Positions 12,564 through 24,201 are shown, counted from the stretch's first letter. The stretch: 64,000 bases of DNA from Okapia johnstoni (GCA_024291935.2 CM044320.1:28240001-28304000), one strand, 5' to 3'. A program made the numbers and translations. Notes: a model not told the origin generated them from the letters alone.

Positions 12564-13115
12564 CTGTTATTGTTCAGTCACCCAGTCGTGTCTGACTCTT
12601 TGTGACCCCATGGACTGCAGCACGCCAGGCCTTCCTGTCCCTCCCCATCTCCCAGAGCTTGCCCACATTCATGTCTATTGCATCAGTGATGCCGTTCAGC
12701 CATCTCATTCTCTGCTGCCCTCTTCTCCTTCTGCCCTCAATCTTTCCCAGCATCAGAGACTAGCTCTTCACATCAGGTGACCAAAATACTGAAGTTTCGA
12801 CTTCAGCATCAGTCCTTCCAATGAGTATTCAGGGTTGATTTTCTTTAAGACTGATTTGATCTCCTTGATGTCCAAGGGATTCTCAGGAGTCTTCTCCAGC
12901 ACCACAGTTCAAAGGCATCAATTCTTTGGCGCTCTGCCTTCTTTACAGTCCAGCTCTGTATGTGATCACTGGGAAGACCATAGCCTTCACTATACAGACC
13001 TTTGTCAGCAGAGTGATGTCTCTGCTTTTCAACACACTGTCATAACTTTCCTGCCAAAAAAGCAATTGTCTTCTGACTTCATGGCTGCAGTCACCATCTG
13101 CGGTGATTTTAGAGC
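12564..13115 (-). repeat. BovB LINE 3' part
   Basis: Antisense: TGTTCAGTCACCCAGTCGTG, ATGCCGTTCAGCCATCTCAT, CATCAGTCCTTCCAATGAGT, then on into the ORF2 3' region ending CATCTGCGGTGATTTTAGAG. About 550 bp. Confidence 0.92.
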
Positions 13116-13324
13116 ACAAGAAAAAGAAATCTGTTCAGCTTCTACCTTTTCCCCTTTTATTTGCATTGAAGTAATGGGGCCAGATGCCATGATCTTAGTT
13201 GTTGTTGTTGTTTTTAATATTTAGCTTTAAGCTGGCTTTTCACTCTTCCTTCACCCTCATCAAGATGTTAAGTTCCTTTTTGCTTTCTGCCATTAAAGTG
13301 GTATTTGCATATCTGCCTTGTTGT

Positions 13325-13490
13325 GGCGAAGGGGCTTGCATTACTCAGTCAAGCTGTGAGCCATGCTGTGTAGGGCCACCCATGGCAGATGGGTCATAGT
13401 GTAGAATTCTGACAAAATGTGATCCACCAGAGGAGGGAATGGCAAACCACCCCAGTATACTTGCCATGAGAACCTAATGAAGTGTATAAA
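13325..13490 (+). repeat. BovB internal fragment
   Basis: Sense: AGCCATGCTGTGTAGGGCCA, GATGGGTCATAGTGTAGAA, AGGGAATGGCAAACCACC, GAGAACCTAATGAAGTGTA match a 5'-proximal part of BovB. Confidence 0.75.
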
Positions 13491-13631
13491 AAGTTTTCAT
13501 AATATGACCCTAATCTCTGAATTTAATTTCTGTCCTTTTTCTCATTTATTTCCTCTGTCAAGACTTCATCTTACTCCTTCTTGCTGTTTCTTTCTTTTCC
13601 ATTTTACTCGCAGCTACCATAATAAACTCTA

Positions 13632-13632
13632 A

Positions 13633-13673
<41 letters not shown>

Positions 13674-13687
13674 TATATATATAAATT
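13632..13687 (+). repeat. (TA)n(CA)n compound microsatellite
   Basis: Pure TA run followed by ACACACACAC and TA again. Confidence 0.95.
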
Positions 13688-13689
13688 AC

Positions 13690-13905
13690 ATGATGTTCCC
13701 TGCCAAGATCCTTTCAATATCTCCCATTGTTTCTAGAGTAAAAGTGGAGGCCTTTAGTATTCTGACTCTTCAAATGCTCACCTCTCAGGCATATGGCCTT
13801 TGTCTTATTCCTCTGAACAAGCCCTGTCTCAGGCTTGCATCCTTCTTACTGCTTTTCCTCTGGCAACTTCTTATCTTACAGGTATCAGCTGAAATTGGAG
13901 TTTAG
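13690..13905 (+). repeat. Old L2-like fragment
   Basis: The TTCTAGAGTAAAAGTGGAGG ... CCTCTGGCAACTTC order follows the sense L2 3' region. The open frame here is a by-product. Confidence 0.4.
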
Positions 13906-13931
13906 GATTAACAAACATATGCTAATATTAA

Positions 13932-13970
13932 ATAAATATATGTGTATATATATATGTATATATATAACAG
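13932..13970 (+). repeat. (TA)/(GTA) microsatellite
   Basis: ATATATGTGTATATATATATG-type alternation. Confidence 0.85.
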
Positions 13971-14003
13971 ATAACCAACAAAGACCTACTGTATAGCATA
14001 GGC
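13971..14003 (+). repeat. L1 3' UTR fragment
   Basis: ATAACCAACAAAGACCTACTG is the sense L1 3' UTR signature of ruminants. It abuts BovB at 14004. Confidence 0.6.
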
Positions 14004-15072
14004 TGGAACAACAGACTGGCTCAAAATTGGGAAAGGAATGTGTCAGGGCTGTATATTGTCACCCTGTTTATTTAACTTATATGCAGAGTTCCAGTTCCAG
14101 TTCAGTCGCTCATTTGTGTCCTACTCTTTGTGACCTCATGAACCGCAGCACACCAGGCCTCCCTGTCCACCACCAACTCCTGGAGTCTACCCAAACCCAT
14201 GTCCATTGAATCAGTGATGCCATTATGCAGAGTACATCATGCGAAAGGCCGAGCTGGATAAAGCTCAAGCTGAAATCATGATTGCCAGGAGAAATATCAA
14301 TAACCTCAGATATGCAGATGACACCACCCTTATGGCAGAAAGTGAAGATGTACTAAAGAGCCTCTTGATGAAAGTGAAAGAAGAGAGTGAAAAAGCTGGC
14401 TTAAAACTCAACATTCAAAAAACTATGATCATGGCATCCAGTCCCATCGCTTCACGGCAAATAGATGGGGAAACAATGGAAACAGTGACAGACTATTTTC
14501 TTGGGCTTCAAAATCACTGCAGATGGTGACTGCAGCCATAAAATTAAAAGACACCTGCTCCTTGGAAGAAAGTTATGACAAACCTAGACAGCGTATTAAA
14601 AAACAGAGACATTACTTTGCTGGCAAAGGTCCATCTAGTCAAAGCTATGGTTTTTCCCGTAGTCATGTATGGATGTGAGAGTTGGACCATAAAGAAAGCT
14701 GAGCACCAAAGAACTGATACTTTCGAACTGTGGTGCTAGAGAAGACTTGAGAGTCCCTTGGACAGCACAGAGATCAAACCGGTCAATCCTATAGGAAGTC
14801 AGTCCCGATTACTCATTGGAAGGACTGATGCTGAAGCTGAAATTCCAATACTTTGGCCACCTGATGCAAAGAGCCAACTCATTGGAAAAGACCCTGATGC
14901 TGGGAAAGATTGAAGGCAGGAGGCAAAGGGGACGACAAAGAATGAGATAGTTGGATGGCATCACCGACTCGATGGACATGAATTTGAGCAAGCTCCAGGA
15001 AATGGTGAAAGACAGGGAAGCCTGGTGTGCTGCAGTTCATGGGGTTGCAAAGAGTCACATATGACTGAGTAT
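14004..15072 (+). repeat. BovB LINE, 5'-truncated, with reverse-transcriptase remnant
   Basis: Sense BovB from the end of the RT domain to the 3' end (GTGCTGCAGTTCATGGGGTT). The segment 14239-14529 keeps an open frame with the RT catalytic box as NLRYADDTTLMAE (YADD). Downstream it is broken by stops. BovB is an RTE-clade LINE believed to have entered ruminants horizontally. It is split by an antisense BovB piece at 14090-14221. Confidence 0.92.
14090..14221 (-). repeat. Short BovB 3' end nested in another BovB
   Basis: Antisense CCAGTTCCAGTTCAGTCGCT to TCAGTGATGCCAT, inserted in the BovB ORF2. The host sequence TTATATGCAGAGT (14077-14089) is repeated as ATTATGCAGAGT (14222-14233), a target-site duplication. 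Confidence 0.9.
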
Positions 15073-15360
15073 ACACACACACACCCTCTATATGGAGTAT
15101 GCGTTATGTAAAATAAGCAGTTATTATAACTATATAATTGTGTATCTGTAATACATGGTATAAAATATTAATATATAACATTTATAATAATGTGTATATA
15201 CTAAACACTATATATAGCATAAATAAATGAATATGTTATACATTATATTGTTATAATCTATGCACTAAATATATATTATATATAATTATATACATTTTAT
15301 ATTATGTATATATGTGTGTTATATATGTAATATAGCTATCACAATATATGTTGCCTGTAC
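15073..15360. repeat. AT-rich low-complexity block
   Basis: Starts with a short (CA) run then alternating TATAT-rich sequence; it looks like a decayed (TA) array. Confidence 0.7.
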
Positions 15361-15419
15361 AATAATATAATTGAGCCTAATCTGTTAGTCTCTAGGCATC
15401 TTGTGATGACTTGGTTTAT

Positions 15420-15495
15420 AATTTGTATCCCCAGAATTTAAGACAGTGCCTGGCACAGAATGGTTGCTAAAAAATAATCATTAAATGAATGATCA
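15420..15495 (+). repeat. L2 3' end fragment
   Basis: CCCCAGAATTTAAGACAGTGCCTGGCACAGAATGG... followed by AATGAATGA-type tail is the classic L2 terminus. Confidence 0.55.
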
Positions 15496-15699
15496 CTGTT
15501 ATGCTCCTACATGAGATATAAATCTAAAAATTGTCAGATTATTGCATTTTAAATGGCATTGATTTTATGGGGTCACTTAATAACCAATATGAGAAAATTT
15601 AATACATTTACCACAGTTAGAAAAGTGGTTTAATTAGTTGATTAGTTTTAAGTGATTCATTTTTTTACCACTCCTTTTCTGCTCTTTAACATATATTAT

Positions 15700-16610
15700 T
15701 TGCTTAAATTCTTTTAAATTTTCTTAAAAAAACTGGGCATATAAAATAATTCACAAGTTATAATATACAGGTCAGTGGATTTTTACAAGGTGACTACACC
15801 CAAGTAATTAGCACAGAGTTCAAGAAACAGAACCCTCAAAGCCTCCTTATGCTGTCTTCCAGGTATTACCCTTGGCCCTCCAAGGATAAATGATGTCCTG
15901 ACTAGTAAACACCACACAGTCGTACTGCCTGTTTTTAACTCTTAATTTCTCAGTAGTGTGTTTGGAGTATCTACCAACATAAGTAATTGTAAATATTCAT
16001 TCTCAATGCTCTATAGTATTCCATTGTATAACTATAATGTAATTCACATATCCACCTTATTAGAGATGAATATATGGGTTGTTTCCAGTTTGGGGCTATA
16101 GTAACAATGATACTATAAACATTCTTATACAAGCCTTTTAAGTATATACCCAAAGTAGAATTGCTGGATCACAGAATCTGTCATATTTAGTTTTAAAGAC
16201 CATGTCAAACAGTTTTTCCAGATGATTGAGGCAATATACCTTTTCACTAGTAGTACATTTGAGTTTCTCACCCTCCCCAACACTTGCTTTTATCCTTTTT
16301 GGGTTAACCATTCTGGTGGTATTAAATGGTATTGCATCATGGTTTTAATCTGCATTTGCATTAGTGACATTGAGCACATTTTGATATGTGTATTGGCATT
16401 TTGGACTCTTATGACATGCTTTTTAATTATTTCTATTTGGTTATCTGTATTTTTCTTACGGATTTGCAAGAGTTCCTTTTGAATTATAGATACGCATCTT
16501 TTGTAGAATATGAGAATGACAAATGTCTTCTGCCATTCTGTGCATTGCCTTCCCATTTGATCTAATGCTAAGCTGTAGTCTAGCAACAAGATGTACAAAC
16601 AGCTTAAAAC
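15700..16610 (-). repeat. Old L1 (L1M-type) ORF2 end and 3' UTR
   Basis: Antisense: ATAGTATTCCATTGTATAAC, GGGTTGTTTCCAGTTTGGGG, GAATTGCTGGATCAC, CTGGTGGTATTAAATGGTAT are the usual antisense L1 ORF2/3' UTR text. Degenerate. Confidence 0.8.
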
Positions 16611-16770
16611 CCTGACATGACACTAACATAAAATATATATTTCTTCCTTATGTAACTGCCTAAAAGCTAGACAGTCCAGACTGATATATCTCTATCCCAC
16701 AAAGCCATTTAGTGTTCTAGGTTATTTCCATATTTTCTTCTTCTTTTTTAAGTTGAAGTATAGTTGATCT

Positions 16771-16995
16771 GGGGCTTCCCTGGTGGCTCAGTGGTAAAGA
16801 ATCTTCCTGCAATGCAGGAGCCACAGGAGACATGGTTTCGATCTCTGGGTCAGGAAGATCCCCTGGAGGAGGAAATGACAACCCACTCTAGTATTCTTGC
16901 CTGAAGAATGCCATGGACAGAGGAGCCTGGCAGGCTACAGTCCATAGGGCTGCAAAGAGTCGAATATGACTGAAGTGGCTTAGCACACATGCGTA
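16771..16995 (+). repeat. Bov-tA SINE nested in L1
   Basis: Sense GGGGCTTCCCTGGTGGCTCA to TGAAGTGGCTTAGCACACA. TAGTTGA on both sides is the likely target-site duplication. Confidence 0.93.
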
Positions 16996-17144
16996 GTTGA
17001 CTTACAATGTTGTATTATCTTCATGTGTACAGCATAATGATTCAGTATTTTTATAGATTATACTCCATTAAAAGTTATTACAAAATAATGGCTATAATTC
17101 CCTGCGCTGTACAATATATCTTTGTTGCTTATCTATGGTATCTA

Positions 17145-17357
17145 TGTTGTTGTTTTTTAGTCTTTTAGTCATGTGCAACTCTTTGAGACTCCATGGACTG
17201 TAGCCCGCCAGGTTCCTCTGTCCATGGGATTTCCCAGGCAAGAATACTGGAGTAGGTTGCCATTTCCTTCTTCAGGGGATCTTCCCGACCCAGGGATCAA
17301 ACCCACACCTCCTGCATTGGCAAGCAGGTTCTTTACCACCGAGCCACCAAGGAAGCC
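17145..17357 (-). repeat. Bov-tA SINE nested in L1
   Basis: Antisense, GTTGTTTTTTAGTCTTTTAG to GAGCCACCAAGGAAGCCC. Confidence 0.93.
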
Positions 17358-17377
17358 CTATGTTACACACAGTAATT

Positions 17378-17508
17378 TGTATTTCTTTTTTCTCTTTGGC
17401 CTCACTACACAGCTTGTGGGATCTTAGTTCCCCAATCAGGGAATCAAACCCAGGCCCTCGCAGTGAAAACATTTAGTCCTATCCACTGGACTGTCAAGAA
17501 ATTCCTGT
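17378..17508 (-). repeat. CHR-type SINE, 3' part
   Basis: Antisense: CACAGCTTGTGGGATCTTAG, CCCCAATCAGGGAATCAAAC, CCACTGGACTGTCAAGAAAT. tRNA-derived artiodactyl SINE. Confidence 0.8.
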
Positions 17509-17766
17509 GAAATATGTACTTCTTAATCCCCTACCCCTAATTTGCACCCTGCCCCCTCCCCTCACCAGTAACCCCTGCTGTGTTTTCTGTCATCTGTGAG
17601 CATGTTTCTGTTTTGCATATACATTCATTTGTATTTCTTTCAAATCCACATGTAAGTAATATCATATGGTATTTGTCTTTCTCTAATTTATTTCACTAAG
17701 GATAATACTCTCTAGGTCCATCCACTCTGTTTATTTTTTCATTTTTGTTATGGCAGAGTAATATCC

Positions 17767-17806
17767 ACCCCCCCACCCCACCCCACCACACACACACACA
17801 CACAGA
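17767..17806 (+). repeat. C-rich / (CA) simple repeat
   Basis: CCCCCCCACCCCACCCCACC then (CA)9. Confidence 0.95.
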
Positions 17807-17809
17807 CTC

Positions 17810-19350
17810 GCATATACCACATTTTATTACATCATCAGTCTGGCCCCATCTGGCCTCTATCACATATGTGTCTGGTCCATGGGAGGGGAAAGAAGGTACA
17901 GAAATGAGGTTTTTAAAATCAAGAATGGAAAGTGGTCCATTTGACTTCCATTCATGGGCCGTTGGCCCCAAATCAGGCCCTTGGCCATAGCTAAAAGCAT
18001 TAGAGGCAGGAAAATGTGGTAGCTCTAACCAAACAACTCTGTTGCTGTGAAAGAAAGGAAGAAAGGATTTAGAGGAGATAACGATCAGACTGCTCACCAT
18101 CTATTTTAGGCAAGCACTGTGATAAACAGTCTGGGGAAAAGACAATCTGAGGAGAGATGTATATGCTATCAAAAAGTTATATATGATATAGAGCCAGTTA
18201 TTATGAAATAACCAATCAACAACAGTACAAATTACAGAGATGAAGAAGTAATTTAGATGGAGGATTTGAGAAGGCTTTGTAAAAGCAATAATTTTGGTAG
18301 ATAAAAGAAAGCAGAGCTTCAACCTCAGAGACTTTCAGACTCGTATGGGAGATAGAATATGAGTGAAACAGTGAACTTGAGGCACTATGTTATACCTTGT
18401 AGTATTTTACACACCACACTATTTGAAGTGTTTAGGAAACAAGATTGTAAAGTGCGTTGGAATCAAACTGCAAAGATCCTGGACTATCATGCTTAAAGAA
18501 TGTAGACTTTTTTCAATAGTCAATGGCGAGTAATTGAAAACTTCTGAAAAATCTGCTAATATGTAGAGTTTCAGTAAAAAGTATATTTTAACTTCAGCTT
18601 TACAGGTAACTATTTTATCCTCCATTTTTTCAATATTTATTCAAAACAAGCTGAAGTAGTCCAATAGTATGTGGAAATCCAGCCTTAACATTTTTGATTT
18701 CTCAAGTGATTAAAATAAACACTGTGAAAAATAAGAGTTTCAATTAAATAACCTGAGAGTATTAGACTTGGGGGAGGGGTATCATACAGTACAACCAACA
18801 GAATCTCCATGAGACCTGGAACACAGTTGAAAATGAGTACTAATGAAGATGTAAACACTCTAAAATGAAATTGGGCCCTGGGGTGGTATTTTGATCTGAA
18901 GTTGAAAGCTGATTAAGATTTTTGTGAACTTAAATCTGTGCAGGAAATTATCAAGGGGGTGTAATTAGAGTCACTTCCTTCCTAGGTCCATGGGGAATTC
19001 CCATTACCATTGATGAGAACTGTGCATAAAGATCATGGGAAGAGCGTGGCCCTTGAGTTTCCTCTTAAACAGCCTGTAGGATTTGTTATGGTTATTTTAA
19101 TGCATTGGTCCTCGGAGACACGAATTTCAGTTCGGCCTTTACTTGTGACATGGTGAAGATGACAAAAGCTGAGGGTGGGAATCCCAAGAGATATCTTTTC
19201 ATTCTTTCTTCTTTATCTGTAATTATTTTATTATCAGTGAGGAAATTTCTTGTTCCATAAATGTCAAATCTTTGAGCAACAATAAAAAAAATGATTCCAA
19301 CCAATGGAGAGGGAAAAGCTGTGCCCCATGTTTACTAAGTGGGTAACATC
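17810..19350. other. Gene-free stretch
   Basis: No exon-like frame. Parts near 18100-18330 may be an old L2 copy but are too diverged to assign. Confidence 0.45.
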
Positions 19351-19352
19351 TG

Positions 19353-19578
19353 GGTTTCCCAGGTGGCACTAGTGGTAAAGAACCCACTTGTCAATGCAGG
19401 AGACATATGAGAGGTGGGTTTGATCCCTGGGTTGGGAAGATTCCCTGGAGGAGGGCATGGCAACCCACTCCAGTATTCTTGTCTGGAGAATCCCATGGAC
19501 AGAGGAGCCTGGCAGGCTACAGTTCACAGGGTCGCAAAGAGTCGGACACGACTGAAGCAACTTACCACACATGCATAA
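19353..19578 (+). repeat. Bov-tA SINE
   Basis: Sense GGGTTTCCCAGGTGGCACTA, GTGGGTTTGATCCCTGG, to CACGACTGAAGCAACTTACC. Confidence 0.93.
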
Positions 19579-19579
19579 C

Positions 19580-20445
19580 AACTTCTCTGGGAGTTAGACT
19601 TTGGGAACTGAGGTCATTTCTCTAAGTTACTGCTGGTTCTGAGACACTTGAGTGTCAGAACACTTGGCCAGATAGTTAGAAATCTATCTAGGGGAAGAGG
19701 ATTTTTTACTCAGAGAAAGTCTTGAGTCAAGTGGAAAATGATGAGGAATTCAATAAAATTGTGGGTTTGGGGTAAGTTAGAACAGGATAAAAATGATAGT
19801 CCTAAGGTTGAGCAGTATTCTCTTTTCTTACCAGCTCCCTGCAAAGCTATCTGTGGAAAGCTCTGTATCTTCTATTGTCTTCCCACGCCTGCCCAGTAAC
19901 CAAGGGTAGGCCTCAGGTTTGGTTTTTCCAATTCTGACATCTAAGCCCGTTTTTCTTTCCTGATACTTTCCATCTCAGTACTTGGGTGCAGAATCAGCAT
20001 CTACCCTGCTTATAAATCTCTACTCCTCCATAAACAAAAGAAAGACAATTAGTCATTTTTGCTAGATGGTGAATGTCAGACGTGGTAGAAGTTCAATATA
20101 TATTAGTGAATGAACAAATGAATGATAGATACAAGAAACCAGAAATATCTTCTGTATGTAAAATGTTTGTCTTTACATGTTGTAGTATTCGACACATAAT
20201 ACTATTTGATGACAGGGAGTTGGCAGGTATCCAAGAATCAGGAAAAGTAACTGAATTGGGCAGGTATAAAGTCTCTGCTGCAGAATTTTTAAGAGATCAG
20301 ATTCACGTTGCAAAGATTTTTTTCCTCTGTCCTTAGAAAATATAATGCCTTGAATTAGTCATTTACTAAGAATCCAGATAGTCTCAAGGCAGTCCTTCAT
20401 TTCAAGCTTTTGTCTTTTGTGAATGAATTAAACTATTTTAAATCC
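19580..20445. other. Gene-free stretch
   Basis: Single-copy-looking sequence. The open frame at 20073-20336 has no recognisable family signature. Confidence 0.45.
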
Positions 20446-20449
20446 TTTA

Positions 20450-20643
20450 TACACATTAGCTCCCTTAGTTCTTACAACAACTTATTCAGTAGGTATTATG
20501 ATCATTCTGACTTGATATATGGGGAAAATGAGGTACAAAAAATTAATTTTGTCAAGACCTCATAGATGATAAGTGTTGAAATTTAAACCAAGAGAGTCTG
20601 GTTGCAAAGTCTGTTTTTCTTAACCACTATACTGCACTGTCTT
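20450..20643 (-). repeat. MIR SINE
   Basis: Reads TTACAACAACTTATTCAGTAGGTATTA ... GGGGAAAATGAGG ... CTTAACCACTATACTGCACTG, the reverse-complement MIR layout. Confidence 0.8.
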
Positions 20644-21046
20644 ATGAGATGGTACTAGAGCAGAGATCCTAAATAATCACAGAGGGAGATTCAGAATGCT
20701 TTCTAGAGAAATGTTCCAGAGAAGCAAACTCATGATATGAAAGTTTGTATAGCTCTGTTTCACAGAACAGCAAGACCACTGCAGTGGAGTGGAAATGCTC
20801 CAGGGGAAGAGGTAGTAGTAAGATGTAGTGGCTTATGGGTACTGGGAAGGGTTTTTATTTTCATTTTTAGAAAAACAGAAAGCCGTATGCAGGTGTTAAG
20901 CAGAAGCATGATGTAATATGATCTAAAAGAATATTGTGACTGCTGTAGGATGACTAAGATGCAAGTAAAGAATCTAAATATTTAATATCAAATAATGTCT
21001 AAATTCAATACATAAGGCAAAATCATACACACACATACACATAAAG

Positions 21047-21345
21047 GGGGCTTCCCTGGTAGCTCAGCTGATAAAGAATCCACCTGCAATGCAAGAGACC
21101 CTGGTTCAATTCCTGGGTCAGGAAGATCCACTGGAAAAGGGATAGACTACCCACTCCAGTATGCTTGAGCTTCCCTTGTGGCTCAGCTGGTAAAGAATCC
21201 GCCTGCTATGTGGGAGACCTGGGTTTGATCCCTGGGTTGGGAAGATCCCCTGGAGAAGGGAAAGGCTACCCACTCCAGTTTTCTGGCCTGGAGAAGTCCA
21301 TGGGGTCACAAAGAGTTGGATACGACTGAGTGACTTTCACACACA
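21047..21345 (+). repeat. Dimeric Bov-tA SINE
   Basis: Sense head GGGGGCTTCCCTGGTAGCTC, short body, second head GAGCTTCCCTTGTGGCTCAG, full body to ACGACTGAGTGACTTTCAC. Confidence 0.93.
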
Positions 21346-21449
21346 TAAAGAATCTTATTTTCTAAAACTAAGTAGTCTTGAAACTGCCTAGCCAGTTAAA
21401 TATATTTCAACAAAAATATCTTCTGAAATCATTTCAATGTTCTAAAACA

Positions 21450-21910
21450 TTTGTGGATTTTTAGAAATTGATGTGACCTTTTGTTTGATGTGGCTATCAC
21501 TAGCTAAATGACATCCCCGTCTGAGCCATGACTTGCTATATGGGCCCCACCAAACTATTCCATAGACTTCCCCATGAAATCGATGGCCATGAGGTCCTTG
21601 GCGCCAGTCTTTGGTTGCAGCTGGAAGGTGGCTGGGGAAACCATTCCTACTCCATTGCTTGATTTGTCCCTGGGTCACCTGGTCGCAGGAATCCTGCATA
21701 TCAGCCTCACTGACTTATGTCGGGACATTACCTGTTCTACAGCCTGTGTCGCCTTTACAAAGGTGGAGCCGCCACTGCACGGAACAACAGGCGAGTACTT
21801 GGCATGTTCTTGCTGGTGTGGGGGTTGCCTCCTGCGTCTGTTCAAATGCCCTGGTATGGTAATGGGGGACCCGTATCTAACTAAGACCTGCCAGGAGGTC
21901 TGATATTAAC
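21450..21910. other. Unidentified GC-rich segment, possible degraded retro-inserted coding sequence
   Basis: A block with higher GC and many CpGs than its flanks, with open frames on both strands (plus strand 21574-21903, minus strand 21442-21699). I do not recognise the protein in any frame. A decayed retrocopy or endogenous-retroviral scrap is possible. Ending coordinates are approximate. Confidence 0.3.
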
Positions 21911-22264
21911 TCTATAATCATTGGTGGGCTAAGTCTTATTAAGGTAGATTTTTCTTTAGCAAACTATATAGAAATGTTTCAATATACTAGCAACTGGTAC
22001 ACTGCATCCCTGTATGCTAAGTGATGAGTACCTAGACTGGCTGAAGGAGGCAATAGAGATATAGAAAACTTGTTATACTCTGAATGAAATTTTGCTAATG
22101 GAGAATATGTGAGATGTAAAAGAGAGGTGTGAAGTAGGACTTCCAGTCTTGGCCTGAGTGACTAGAAGAAAGGCTGTGGGAGGGGGGCAGGTTTTGATAG
22201 TAGGAAGGGAATCCTTAGTTTTAGAAATGGTAACTTTTAAATGTGTATTAGGTATCCAAGTGGA

Positions 22265-22510
22265 GCTTCAAGTTCAGCTCAGTTCAGTTCAGTTGCTCAG
22301 TCGTGTCCGACTCTTTGCGACCCCATGAATTGCAGCACGCCAGGCCTCTCTGTCCATCACCAACTCCCGGAGTCTACCCAAACCCATGTCCATCGAGTCA
22401 GTGATGCCATCCAACCATCTCACCCTCTGTCGTCCCCTTCTCCTCCTGCCCCCAATCCTACCCAGCATTAGGGTCTTTTCTAATGAGTCAACTCTTCGCA
22501 TGACCTGTTT
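22265..22510 (-). repeat. BovB LINE 3' end
   Basis: Antisense: AGTTCAGTTGCTCAGTCGTG, GAATTGCAGCACGCCAGGCC, ATGCCATCCAACCATCTCAC, AATGAGTCAACTCTTCGCAT. Confidence 0.95.
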
Positions 22511-22629
22511 GATATACAAGTCTGGAATTCAAAGGAGTAGTTAAAATTTTTTAGAAATGATTAACTTGGTAACCTGAGAAACAATTTCCATTCATCTGGT
22601 TAGATGCATAAATCTTTTGTTTAAGATTT

Positions 22630-22838
22630 GTTGTTGTTTAGGTGCTAAGTTGTGTCTGACTCTTTCGCAACTCCATGGACTGTAGCCTGCCAGGCTCTTC
22701 TGTCCATGGGATTTTTCAAGCAAGAATAAAGTGGGTCACCATTTTCTTCTCCAGGAGATCTTCCCAATCCAGGGATCAAATCCAGGTTTCCTACATTACA
22801 GGCAGATTCGTTGTCATCTGAGCCACCAGGGAAGTGCA
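22630..22838 (-). repeat. Bov-tA SINE
   Basis: Antisense, TTAGGTGCTAAGTTGTGTCT to GAGCCACCAGGGAAGTGC. Confidence 0.92.
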
Positions 22839-22839
22839 T

Positions 22840-24040
22840 AGAACATTCTAAAACTTGGAATTAAATGAAATCAACATGAAATTTTAAAAACATGGTTCCT
22901 TTGGAATAACAGATCTTGAAGAGAGGGACCCTCAGAGGTGAGTATCAACACTGCTTGATGTCTCTTTCATATGAGTCTAAAAATGAATGTTTTTTTCCTT
23001 GAGCTTTCATTAGGGATAAGTTTGTGAAAGAGAAACTGCAAAGCTACAGTGAATACAAAGAAAATATTTTAATAAAATATTCACTATAATGGAGGCTCTT
23101 AAGAAGTGAGAAGCCAAAAGAAGTAGATGTCCCTTTGGGGAATTCAGTCCTAAGTGAGACAGGAATGTTCTTAGCTGTTCTCCAAAGCTCTTTGCCTGGT
23201 TCTGCCAACAGGTGGCCATGAAGGGGACAAAGAAACCTCTGGAGGCCACTGTGAAGAGCCAAGTGAGTGAACAGAATCCACTTAGAAGTGATTAGAACTA
23301 AGAAGTTTTTCTGTGGGAAATCCAAAAATAAATGAGCAAGTTTCTGTTCATGTTTTCAAGACACTGAATGAGAAGTTGACAGGAACTTTCATTCATCAAT
23401 CATATTGTGGGGTGATTTCTAGCTTTGAAACATTGAGCCTTACACTGCAATAAGCTGATTTAACAGAATAGGAATTTTAGTTTCTAGTTAGATTCCATTA
23501 TGTTCATGTAGGAACATGATGAGAATTGAACTCAGTTGTTGTTTTCCAATTTCACAGATGTTCCCGCCTAACATTTTAGCGCAATTTTCCTAATACTATT
23601 TCTCCTCATAATATACAATTTGAGGAAAAAATAAAACTCAATATTTAAAAATTAATCAGCAATATAAACAAAAAAACAAAAAAGGAACCAAGCAGTTTTT
23701 GCCTCAAGCTTTTTACCTGGTGCTGCAGTTAAAAAAAGAGAGGGGAGGGAGATAAGAAAAACATAGTTTTGGGTCCCCTTGCCCATTCTATCCCTTTTCC
23801 AGGGTGAACCATAGAAACAGACATCTGTGATGTCACCCATTAAGCATTTCAAGCAGTATCATTTCTTGACCCACTTTTGTATTCAAGGTCTATAACTATT
23901 CGCGTAATTCCTATGTTTCAAATGGACAGAAATGAGAGCATTTCCTCTGCATAACCTAAGCCTATCACTTAGGGTGATAGGGTGATATTGCAAGGGTGAA
24001 ACAAGTGTGAGACAGGAACCCTCCACCTTGTGAGTTACCA
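22840..24040. other. 3' flank of KCNJ8, possibly distal 3' UTR
   Basis: No repeat or coding frame stands out. If the ATTAAA near 23068 is used, part of this is KCNJ8 3' UTR. Confidence 0.4.
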
Positions 24041-24046
24041 TTTATT
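24041..24046 (-). terminator. KCNJ8: Candidate KCNJ8 polyadenylation signal AATAAA
   Basis: The first minus-strand AATAAA after the stop codon, about 155 nt downstream. A later ATTAAA variant lies at about 23068-23073 and would give a 3' UTR of about 1.1 kb. Which is used cannot be decided from sequence. Confidence 0.3.
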
Positions 24047-24201
24047 GACACAGAAAGTGCTGCTGTTGGAATATGCATATCATTTAGTGTAATAAGATAA
24101 ACAAGGACAAATTATTGTGTTTCAGCTCCAGTGCAATCTGTCCATGCCCTGCAGAAACTCTTCAACAGTGGATCAAAGACTTTCTGGGGGTTGTCTTGCT
24201 G

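Larger units (their letters stand above)
16738..17766 (-). repeat. Ruminant L1 3' end carrying three nested SINEs
   Basis: Antisense L1 pieces at about 16742-16770, 16996-17144 and 17510-17766 are colinear (AGTTGAAGTATAGTTGA; CTGTACAATATATCTTTG; TAGGTCCATCCACTCTG) and are split by Bov-tA (16771-16995), Bov-tA (17145-17357) and CHR (17378-17508). Confidence 0.85.

Noticed and set aside
13690..13905. Possible exon from a 71-codon frame
   Set aside because: Sequence follows an old L2 element, with no splice context.
20073..20336. 87-codon open frame as a small gene
   Set aside because: No splice signals, start context or recognisable domain; length is within chance for AT-rich DNA.
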